Positions 8,864 to 17,234 of a stretch of DNA of 64,000 bases are shown here, piece after piece; the first letter of the stretch is position 1, and each line of letters starts with the position of its first letter. The translations under genes and the position numbers were made by a program. A model generated the notes under the pieces. That model saw only the letters and a list, made by a program, of their open reading frames with translations. It was not told the origin of the DNA and did not search any database. Origin of the DNA: Verrucomicrobiaceae bacterium (GTDB lineage Bacteria; Verrucomicrobiota; Verrucomicrobiia; Verrucomicrobiales; Verrucomicrobiaceae); NCBI GenBank assembly GCA_027487315.1, contig JAIYDW010000245.1, forward strand, positions 90,955 to 154,954, in the 5' to 3' direction.

Positions 8864-11800
8864 TTATCGGACGCCGCAGCATTCATGATGTCACCGCCTT
8901 TTCCCAGGGACTGGAAAAAGCGGCCCGGGGGGTGATCCGCATCACCAGTGACGTTGCCGAAGATGCGAGCGTGTGCTCCGGCTTTTTGATCACTGATTCC
9001 CTGGTCATCGTGCCAGCCTATGCGCTGGCCAATAATCCAAGTAAAGTTTTCCTAACCGGAAGTTTCACAGACGATGACGACAGGTTTGAAATGGAGTTGA
9101 TCAGCAAGGACCTGCCTTCAGCGATCCTTTCAGCCGAAGTGCGTCCTGTCGTGCTGCGTCTTCAGAGCGCCTTCCCTGAGCGCGTTTTGACCTTGGGGAT
9201 GGAAAGCTCTGTGGTGGATGAACCGATGTTTGTGCTTCATTTTCCCCAGGGCATGCGAAAGGTAAGTCTGAGCATCGGTCGTATGGTTGAAGCTGAGGCC
9301 GGGTGGCTGCACTATGATGCGGATACCGAAGGTGGCTCGGGCGGCGGGGCTATTTTCAGCGAAAGGAACTGGGCGGTGATCGGCATGCATGTCGTGTCAG
9401 ATCATGAGCGCCAGTTGAACAAGGGTGTGACCCTATCGGCCATGCTGGACGCGCTACGGATTTCTCCGGCCTGGGGGGAGATCGCCGCCTACCATCGGCT
9501 GGCGGATGTATCGGTCGCCAGACCCGATCCGGAATGTTCCCGGCCTCAGGAGACCGTTGTGGAAATCGAGTCCCTCATCAAAGCGGCGGTGCAGTGGAGC
9601 TTTGACCCGGGGACGCTGGAGCATGCCGCCCAGGTGCAGCCTTTGGTGGTGGTGCAGCCGGGCGCATCGAACTGGATGTTGAAGGCGTCTGAAAGGCAGC
9701 GGATCCTTTCCCAGGCGGGTGATCTGCACGCGCTGCGGGGCGTGTATGAAAAGCTCGATGAAGTGATCTCTTCTCCGGGCCAGCAGGTGATCGACCGCAT
9801 CCTGGAAGGCCCGCCCTATGATCTGGACCGAATCAAGGAGGAACTGCTGCCCTACTGGCAGCAGGCGGTGCGCTGGTTCGGGCCGGTCGAGCCGCAACTG
9901 CCCACGGCGGTGGAGGTGAACCAGAACCTGGAAAAACGCCGGGTGCGCAGCCGGCTGGAAAAAATCACCGGGCAGGACTTCCGGGGCCGTAGGCAGGAGC
10001 TGGCCTTGCTGAAGGCCTGGTATGAAAACGATGAGATGGGGCCAATGGTAGTCAGCGGCATTGGCGGGATGGGAAAGTCAGCCCTGGTCGCCAAATTCGC
10101 CCTCAGCCTGCCAGAGACCGCGGTGCTGTTGTGGCTGGACTTTGATCGGGCGGATCTAGCCCCTGATGACGCCGTGTCCATCCTCAGCCTAATGATGGAG
10201 CAGATGGCCCTGCAGTTGCCGGACTTTACCGGCAGGACCATCTCGGAGGCGGACTGGAAAAGGTTTGCCGGGGAAATCGGAACCGCCATCGCCGAAGGCC
10301 CCGGTTGCCTCCTCGTGCTGGACGGCTTTGAGGTGGCGCAGCACTTCAAGCAGTATCAGGAGATCTGGGAGGTGCTGGAGATCATCCTATCCCAGGCTTC
10401 GAATCTTCGGGTCATTGTCAGCGGCCGCGCCCCGGTCAGGGAGCTGAAGCTGAATGATCGGAAGGCAGGCAGCCTGCCTCTCGAAAAGCTGGCCGAAGAA
10501 GACGTCGTTTCATGGCTAAGGACCCACGGCATCGAAGACCCGGAGGTGGTGATGAAGATCACCCGAATCTCTAGGGGGATGCCCCTGATCCTGCGGATGG
10601 CCGTTTATCTCGTGGACAAGGGGGAAGTCAAAGTAATCGAAGACCTGCCTCAGAATCTCCACGACATCCTGATTGAAGGTTATCTCTACCAGCGCATCTT
10701 GGACCGGGTGGTCGATCCTGAACTGATGTCCGTGGCCAGGGAGGCGCTGGTGTTGCGTCGGCTCGATCCCCAGATCCTGAACGCGGTGATAACGGGAAAA
10801 GCCCTCAAAGGCATGGAGGTGGAAGACGTTTACACTCGGCTCCAGCATGAGATCAGTCTGGTGGATGATGAAGCATTGACCCTTCCAACGGGGGGGGATG
10901 GCAGCCTAGCTCTGAGACCGGAGGTGCGTTGCGCCACCCTCTGCCTGCTGGAGCACGAAGACCAAGCCTTGGTCAGGGAACTGGATACCCGGGCCGTCGC
11001 CTGGTATGCGGAGCAGGATCTGACTCAGCCAGAGAATGCGGCGGAACTCGTGTATCATAGTTTGCGACTGAAGAACCTAGCCAGGGCTAAGGCCGCCTGG
11101 CTGCCGGAATGCGCTAGCCTGCTGAAATTCGCAGAAGAGGAACTGCCGGAAGACGCCAAGGCAGAGCGCAAGTGGTTGCGTGAGCAACTCGCTGGGACCG
11201 GTGGGGACGGGGACTTGAAAATTTGGGAGCAGGAGGCGGTCCAGCGGATTCGGTCATCCCTGAGCCGAGGCCTGGAGCGGACTCTTTTCGGCATTTTGGG
11301 GGAAAAGACGCAGCGCAGTGAAAACAGTCCCCTCATATTCTATGATGCCTGGGCGTGCTTCAAAGTAGGGGATTTGCAAGCAGCTTGGAACATCCTCAAT
11401 GCTGCTGAAGAAAGTGCCGGACATATTCGACGTGATCGGACGGTGCTGGGTGCCCTGTTGGCACGAGAGTTGGGTAAGTTAGAGACCGCCGACCAATGGC
11501 TGGCAAAAATTCTGGCGGATGACTGGCCTTCTGGCAACGAACATCCGATAAGAATTGAGGCTCTAGCTATCCGTTCGGCGCGCATTCGGCTGACCATAGA
11601 CCTCCAGGGGGAAAAGACGCTCGCGGAAGAACTAAAAGGAGCGCCGGAATTCTTATTTCATGAGTTGAGAAGGATTCTGACCGAGGCAGACGTCACGCTG
11701 CCGAGCCTAAACTTCCTTTTTGATCGGAATCGCAATATCGAGTCCTACAGGAGATCGACGGTGATTCCAATGCACCACGAGGCTTTGACACACTTCCGGC

Positions 11801-12450
11801 ACAGCATCGAGAGAATAAGATCCTACAAGGCCACGAGCATGGATAACAATCTACAGGTGTTCAATCCTGGAGATTTAAACAACATGGACACATCATCTTT
11901 GGGCTGGCATCTACAGGCTCTTGCCACCCGACGTTGGGACCTAGTAACCACGGACCTATATCTGGCCGAGGTGTGCGAACACGCTCTCGCCAGACACGGA
12001 TATCCGGATGAGCTCCAGCTCTCCGTCGTCGCCAGTCTGATGCCTTTCCGTGGCGTCCCTCTGTCCACCCCGGATGCTCGCTTTGAGTCTTTAGATGAAC
12101 TGCTACTACATCTCTACTTTGAGCGTGAGTTGCAAAAGGTTACCCTTCCCGGCAACAGGATCAGGAAGAACAAGGAACTGATCCTATCACAAATTCCCCG
12201 TCTCCTCTCGGTTCCTTCCTTTTTGAGGTGCCTGGAGCGAGGCATGGAATCATCCGTCTCGCTGAAAGAAAACGACGCAGTCCGTTTGTTTGAATTATTC
12301 GAACTCGAACTCGATCCCGCTAAAATCTTCTTCATGTTTTACGTGCTGGCCCCCGACCCGCTGGAGGCTCTCTGCGAGCACCTAGCCCATCCTGTCAATT
12401 CTACCGATTCAGTTCCTTTTCCCTCCTCCTCATATGGCCTTCAATCTTGA
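8860..12450 (+). CDS. STAND-type NTPase with N-terminal degenerate trypsin-like domain and long helical C-terminus
   Basis: ATGA overlap with upstream stop; Walker A GIGGMGKS (10057-10080), Walker B GCLLVLDGFE; N-terminus has a trypsin-like layout but AYAL replaces the H-V motif; C-terminus TPR-like. Confidence 0.8.
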   Translation: MIIGRRSIHDVTAFSQGLEKAARGVIRITSDVAEDASVCSGFLITDSLVIVPAYALANNPSKVFLTGSFTDDDDRFEMELISKDLPSAILSAEVRPVVLRLQSAFPERVLTLGMESSVVDEPMFVLHFPQGMRKVSLSIGRMVEAEAGWLHYDADTEGGSGGGAIFSERNWAVIGMHVVSDHERQLNKGVTLSAMLDALRISPAWGEIAAYHRLADVSVARPDPECSRPQETVVEIESLIKAAVQWSFDPGTLEHAAQVQPLVVVQPGASNWMLKASERQRILSQAGDLHALRGVYEKLDEVISSPGQQVIDRILEGPPYDLDRIKEELLPYWQQAVRWFGPVEPQLPTAVEVNQNLEKRRVRSRLEKITGQDFRGRRQELALLKAWYENDEMGPMVVSGIGGMGKSALVAKFALSLPETAVLLWLDFDRADLAPDDAVSILSLMMEQMALQLPDFTGRTISEADWKRFAGEIGTAIAEGPGCLLVLDGFEVAQHFKQYQEIWEVLEIILSQASNLRVIVSGRAPVRELKLNDRKAGSLPLEKLAEEDVVSWLRTHGIEDPEVVMKITRISRGMPLILRMAVYLVDKGEVKVIEDLPQNLHDILIEGYLYQRILDRVVDPELMSVAREALVLRRLDPQILNAVITGKALKGMEVEDVYTRLQHEISLVDDEALTLPTGGDGSLALRPEVRCATLCLLEHEDQALVRELDTRAVAWYAEQDLTQPENAAELVYHSLRLKNLARAKAAWLPECASLLKFAEEELPEDAKAERKWLREQLAGTGGDGDLKIWEQEAVQRIRSSLSRGLERTLFGILGEKTQRSENSPLIFYDAWACFKVGDLQAAWNILNAAEESAGHIRRDRTVLGALLARELGKLETADQWLAKILADDWPSGNEHPIRIEALAIRSARIRLTIDLQGEKTLAEELKGAPEFLFHELRRILTEADVTLPSLNFLFDRNRNIESYRRSTVIPMHHEALTHFRHSIERIRSYKATSMDNNLQVFNPGDLNNMDTSSLGWHLQALATRRWDLVTTDLYLAEVCEHALARHGYPDELQLSVVASLMPFRGVPLSTPDARFESLDELLLHLYFERELQKVTLPGNRIRKNKELILSQIPRLLSVPSFLRCLERGMESSVSLKENDAVRLFELFELELDPAKIFFMFYVLAPDPLEALCEHLAHPVNSTDSVPFPSSSYGLQS

Positions 12451-13513
12451 CATGTTCCCCTATCCTTGGACCGAACCGGCGGCACAGGAGCTGCTGACCC
12501 GGCTCAGCCAGATTCACCCCACGTCCAAGGCCGCCCAGTTTGTGGCCACAACGGTCGGCATGGATCCCGGTTACATTCACTGGGAACAGCCCGTGGTTTA
12601 CGTCTGGATCGAGATCCTCACGAAAGCCTCCACGGAGGGACTACTTCGGGCGATGGTCCAGAAGCAGCATGACCTGCTGAAGGACAGCAGCCCCCACAAA
12701 GTCTTCTTGGCAGACCTGCTGGAAAACAAGCGGCCCGCCTATGGCTCCGATCCTCGAGACTTAGTCGGTGCGCCGAACTTCATCGCCAACGACGACGAGG
12801 TGATGGAGCCGGAGGCCCTGCTGTATTACGATGACCTGACCCTGCCGATCGGCAAGGTGCGGGGCCTGATCAGCACCCTGCAAAAACTCATGGAGTATGC
12901 GCCCTCCGTCTGCCGGTTGGTGGTGGATTTTAACGGCCAGACCGGCCATGGCACGGGTTTTCGCATCGGGCCGGACCTATTGCTGACCAACTGGCATGTG
13001 CTGACCAATCCCTACACGAAACAGAGATGCTCGACCGTCACAGCAGAGTTTGGCTATGAGGACAATGGCCAGGGCGGGGCGCTGTCATCCACCCTCATCC
13101 CTTGCGATGTCGCCAGCATCGTCACCGACAAGGCGGACGACTGGGCCGTCATCAAGACAACGACCGCGATGCCCGATGCCTGGCCCATCCTAAAACTCAG
13201 TGAAGCCTGCGAGCCGAAGCTCCATGAGCCTGCTTACATCATCCAGCACCCCGGGGGTGAGCGGAAACGGATGGGCTTTGTGCGCAACCAAGTCTCCTTC
13301 TTTGATACCCGCGTGACCCATTACCTGACGGACACCCAGGCCGGCTCCTCAGGTTCCCCGGTCTGGAATGCCGATGGCTGCCTCATCGCCCTGCACCATG
13401 CCGGTGGTCGGCCGCAGGAGGTGGTGGGGAAACCGCCAGTCAGCAAGAATGAAGGCATCCGCATCTCCCGCGTGGTCGCCGGACTGCAGGCCGCCGGGGT
13501 GGACATCGCCTAG
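12434..13513 (+). CDS. Trypsin-like serine peptidase with N-terminal EAD/death-like domain
   Basis: GTGFRIGPDLLLTNWHVLT (His codon 12995-12997), DDWAVIKT, TQAGSSGSPVW (Ser codon 13349-13351); N-terminus MFPYPWTEPAAQELLTRL. Confidence 0.8.
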   Translation: MAFNLDMFPYPWTEPAAQELLTRLSQIHPTSKAAQFVATTVGMDPGYIHWEQPVVYVWIEILTKASTEGLLRAMVQKQHDLLKDSSPHKVFLADLLENKRPAYGSDPRDLVGAPNFIANDDEVMEPEALLYYDDLTLPIGKVRGLISTLQKLMEYAPSVCRLVVDFNGQTGHGTGFRIGPDLLLTNWHVLTNPYTKQRCSTVTAEFGYEDNGQGGALSSTLIPCDVASIVTDKADDWAVIKTTTAMPDAWPILKLSEACEPKLHEPAYIIQHPGGERKRMGFVRNQVSFFDTRVTHYLTDTQAGSSGSPVWNADGCLIALHHAGGRPQEVVGKPPVSKNEGIRISRVVAGLQAAGVDIA

Positions 13514-13551
13514 GTCACGTGAACGTCATCCCGAAGGCTGACTGACCCACT

Positions 13552-14868
13552 ATGGCACTCACAGACGCTCAGATCGGCACGGTCGTCACCGTGGTGGGGA
13601 AGGTCTTTTCACCGACGGACCCAGGGCTTTATCTCCTGGTGCTGACCCGCGTAGGACTGGACATGTCAAAGATCGTGGTGCTGAACAGTAATTGGTATCA
13701 GCAGGTGATCGATTTGGTGAAGGAGCTTCAACGACGCGGGGCCCTGCGGGTATTCATCCTTGCCGTGTTGGATAAGTTGCCCGGCAATCCCGAAGTCCAG
13801 TCCACCCTGCCGCCGCTGCTGTCTGACCTGGAGCAGGAGGATGTCCACCCGGCGCAGACCGTGGCCCAGGGGCTGGGTGGTCTGCAGGCCAGCTTGCATG
13901 ACGCTGCTGTCAAAGCTGCAGCCAAGACCCTGGAGAGCAGTCTGGAATCGCTCACCCAGGACATCTTCACCATGAATGCCTACAAGTTGCTGCATGACTG
14001 CCTGCACCGGCTGCCGGCACAATTGAAAATCATTGAGCCGGCCATACGGAATATCTCGGCTCCGACCTTCAAACTGACCGCCGCACAATGCCAGGATGAG
14101 ATCAAAAGCCTAGTCAATCTGGGACGAAGTGTCCTCAACGGCATCCATCCCTCTCTGGCCGCTGAACGCGCGACTGAGCAGGACTGGCTGGACGAACTGG
14201 CCGGGATCGGGGCCAGGCTCGGGGCGCTACGTAAGGATCCGCTGGTTCCTAGCCCCAACCCCGGAGGCCCCCCGCGACCCAATCCCCTGGGGATCCAGAT
14301 CATCCATAACCTCCGCTCCATGCACCTCCGGCAGCCCTCACGGATCGATGGACTGCTGACCGCCTATGCCAGCACGTTGGAGCTGGAAAGGCTGGAGAAG
14401 CTCTTCGACGATATCATCGCCGTGCCTGCCGCAGCGGCATCGTTAAAAGACTCTCTGCAAAGCGCCAGCACCTCCCTCAACCAGATCAAGCTGCAGATCC
14501 AGGCGCTGATCCACCGGCATCGATACTGGCAGAAGATCGACAAGGAACTCCTGGTCGCGGCGGATGAACTGCCCAAAAATTCGGCGGATCCCGGGGACTT
14601 TCCCGCCCTTTGGGAGGGCATCCGCAACGAGGTGGATAACATGATCATGATCGAGCCGAACACGGAGGTCAGCACTACCCTGAAAGACTTGGCCACGGCC
14701 ATCGACACGCATGGTCTCTCCGACTGGTCCGCCGCCAGGGATCCGTTTGAAAGCCACCGGGCCTGGTGCATGATCTACTTCTTTTCGGTCGATACGGAAC
14801 TGAAGGATAAGTGCAAGGAAGCTGCTGATATAGGGGCTTCCCTGAGAAACCTGCTCAATAACCTCTAA
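13552..14868 (+). CDS. EAD1-like adaptor protein with helical C-terminal region
   Basis: N-terminus LTDAQIGTVVTVVGKVF...WYQQVIDLVKELQRRGALRVFILAVLDKLPGNPEVQ matches the general pattern of effector-associated domains (helical, PGNP near the end); no catalytic motif recognised in the remainder. Confidence 0.55.
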   Translation: MALTDAQIGTVVTVVGKVFSPTDPGLYLLVLTRVGLDMSKIVVLNSNWYQQVIDLVKELQRRGALRVFILAVLDKLPGNPEVQSTLPPLLSDLEQEDVHPAQTVAQGLGGLQASLHDAAVKAAAKTLESSLESLTQDIFTMNAYKLLHDCLHRLPAQLKIIEPAIRNISAPTFKLTAAQCQDEIKSLVNLGRSVLNGIHPSLAAERATEQDWLDELAGIGARLGALRKDPLVPSPNPGGPPRPNPLGIQIIHNLRSMHLRQPSRIDGLLTAYASTLELERLEKLFDDIIAVPAAAASLKDSLQSASTSLNQIKLQIQALIHRHRYWQKIDKELLVAADELPKNSADPGDFPALWEGIRNEVDNMIMIEPNTEVSTTLKDLATAIDTHGLSDWSAARDPFESHRAWCMIYFFSVDTELKDKCKEAADIGASLRNLLNNL

Positions 14869-14871
14869 TCT

Positions 14872-17181
14872 ATGTCCCAGCCTTCTCAAACACTCGCCCC
14901 TGAGGCCTTCCGTTCCGCGGGAGAGGTGCGCACGGAGCACTCCAATCTGCTTCAGCGTCGCGGTTCCACGGGGCCCATCGCAGAGGCCGAGGTGATCGCC
15001 TTTCTCAAGGCGGTCAGTGCCACAGGCCACCTCCTACCCGACAGCGATCCCGACGCGCGTGAGTCGGTTCGGGGCATCCTGGACTACTGGACCGCCACCC
15101 TCCTGAGCATGAATCCGCAACTGGCCCGGGAGGCTCCGTCCTATCTACTGCTACAGCCCTATCAGCAGGAGGAGGTCCAGGCCCTGGAGGCCCATTTTGA
15201 GAGCCAGGACGCAGAGCTGAGCCAGGTCATCGACCTGGCCGGACTCTTCACCGACCAGGCGTCAAAAAAACAGAAGCAGCTTCTCGGCAAACTACTGCTG
15301 CGGTTGGTGCATCTCAAAAAAGGCTCCGTGGAGCCCTACACCGCCCTGGTGCAGCCCTCCGATCTGGACGATCTGGCGGAGAAGGCGGTCTGCGATGAGC
15401 TTTTGAAAATGAAGATCCTGGTCTCACGGCAGGAGGATGGGCAGCTCACCCTGCGGCATGAAAAGCTCTTCACGGAATGGCCTTTCCTGGCGGAACGCAT
15501 CAAGCACCGCCGTGAGTTCCGGGAATTTGCCATCAGTTGGCGAAAAGGGAACCGCTCCGCCGCAGCGCTGCTAAACCGGGGTAAGGAACTCGAGGAAGCC
15601 AAAAGCTACCGCGATCTGGAGCCCGTAGAAAACGACTTTTTGGCGGGGAGCCTTGCCCGCGAGAAGGGCGTCTGGAATGACCGACTGATCGCTGCCGGCA
15701 TCGCTATTGTGGTGCTGCTCGGCATGACTGTGTGGATCTATATGAAGTATCAGGATGTGGACAAAAAAAATATCGAGGTGACTACCCAGGCCGACCAACT
15801 TGAGGACCAGAAAAAGGAACTTGAAGTGCTGGTCAAAGACCGGGACAAGGCCATCGCAGGTCTTCGAGCGAAGGAAATAATCGATCAACAGCAGAAGGAG
15901 GAACTGCAAAAGCAAAAAGTCGAACTCGAAGCCAGGGGCAGGGATCTAACGTCGGCCAGGGACAAACTCGCCGCCGAAAAAGATGAGGCGCTGGAGAAAC
16001 TGAAACTGCTGACCACGAGCCTGGAAGATGCCGCAAAATACAAGGTTAAGGCGGATCTCTTAGAGCAGCAGATAACCCAGGTGGCCAACAATATCGCCGA
16101 GGGGAAAAGCTTTGCCCCGCAGGCCCGGGAGATCCTCACGACTTACCGGACCGGTGTCCAGGATGATACGAAAAAGGCCACCGAAGAAATCACCCACGCC
16201 CCACTGGCGCAATCCTTGGCCAATTTTGACTTGGGCACACAGCAGGCCCTGCAGCCAGGTAACGGCATCTCTACCCGGTCCAAGTCCGGGGAGAGCCGCG
16301 GCAGCCTGGGCGTCTTCGTCCAGGATGCGGCCAATAACCTCTACATCGTCTCCCCGGCCTACATCCTCTCCGGCGGTGCGGGCACACCCGTTTTTACCGG
16401 ACGTGAGAAAAAGGAGGCGCAGATCGGCACTGTCAGCGGCATCACCAGCCTGGATGCCTCCGACCTGACCAATCTGGGCCTGGTGAAGCTAAATGCCGGA
16501 GTGCCCGCCTCCAATGTGGTGGACGGGTTGGGAGAGATCAAGGGGATCGAGCCCAATCCAGTGCACGGCATGGAGGTCATCCTCCTCGGCAGCGGCTCCG
16601 GCATCAGTGAGGGGAAGATCCTCGACACCCGTAACGACGGCACTATCGTTACGGACCGACGGATTTCCCAGCCAGGTGATGAAGGCGCTCCTGTTATCGC
16701 CAAAGGAAGCAAAAGGCTCGTGGGGTTGCTGATTTCATCTACCACGGACACGTCCATTTTGAAATCCATCAAGCCTTTACTGGCCGAACATGGCCTGAAG
16801 ATCTATCAGACCACTCCGGCCACTAAAAACGACTTCTCCGGTGTTCTGGCGGAGATCTTTGTCTCGGCGGACAACGCCCTTAATATCACCCGCGCGGCGA
16901 AGTATGTGAAGGCTTTGCAAATGGCCGGCGTTCGCCTGCCTGTGCCGGAGGCCCAGCCGCGCAACAAGGTCCCCTCGACGATCAGTGAAGTCCGTTATTT
17001 CTACGAAAATTCGGAGAACAAGGCCATCGCGGAAAAGGTGATGGCGGAACTCATTCAGGCTGGCCTTCCCGCCAATAAAGTCCGCGTCTACCCGACGCCG
17101 GATGCCACGGCCCCTCAACGCTTCATCCAGATCTCCCTAGCCAAGGCCGCCTTCGCTGCATCGCCTCCGCGCCGCCGCTGA
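14872..17181 (+). CDS. Membrane protein: STAND-like winged-helix region without P-loop, TM helix, coiled coil, degenerate trypsin-like domain, C-terminal small domain
   Basis: LRHEKLFTEWPFLAERIKHRREFREFAISWRKGNRSAAALLNRGKELEEAKSYRDLEPVENDFLAGS resembles the region following nSTAND NTPases; TM LIAAGIAIVVLLGMTVWIYM; long K/E-rich coiled coil; GSLGVFVQDAANNLYIVSPAYIL...QPGDEGAPVIAKG trypsin-like without His/Ser. Confidence 0.65.
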   Translation: MSQPSQTLAPEAFRSAGEVRTEHSNLLQRRGSTGPIAEAEVIAFLKAVSATGHLLPDSDPDARESVRGILDYWTATLLSMNPQLAREAPSYLLLQPYQQEEVQALEAHFESQDAELSQVIDLAGLFTDQASKKQKQLLGKLLLRLVHLKKGSVEPYTALVQPSDLDDLAEKAVCDELLKMKILVSRQEDGQLTLRHEKLFTEWPFLAERIKHRREFREFAISWRKGNRSAAALLNRGKELEEAKSYRDLEPVENDFLAGSLAREKGVWNDRLIAAGIAIVVLLGMTVWIYMKYQDVDKKNIEVTTQADQLEDQKKELEVLVKDRDKAIAGLRAKEIIDQQQKEELQKQKVELEARGRDLTSARDKLAAEKDEALEKLKLLTTSLEDAAKYKVKADLLEQQITQVANNIAEGKSFAPQAREILTTYRTGVQDDTKKATEEITHAPLAQSLANFDLGTQQALQPGNGISTRSKSGESRGSLGVFVQDAANNLYIVSPAYILSGGAGTPVFTGREKKEAQIGTVSGITSLDASDLTNLGLVKLNAGVPASNVVDGLGEIKGIEPNPVHGMEVILLGSGSGISEGKILDTRNDGTIVTDRRISQPGDEGAPVIAKGSKRLVGLLISSTTDTSILKSIKPLLAEHGLKIYQTTPATKNDFSGVLAEIFVSADNALNITRAAKYVKALQMAGVRLPVPEAQPRNKVPSTISEVRYFYENSENKAIAEKVMAELIQAGLPANKVRVYPTPDATAPQRFIQISLAKAAFAASPPRRR

Positions 17182-17234
17182 CCCGCCGATCTTCCTGCCC
17201 ACCTCAAATCTCCCAACTCCACCCCACCACCTCC

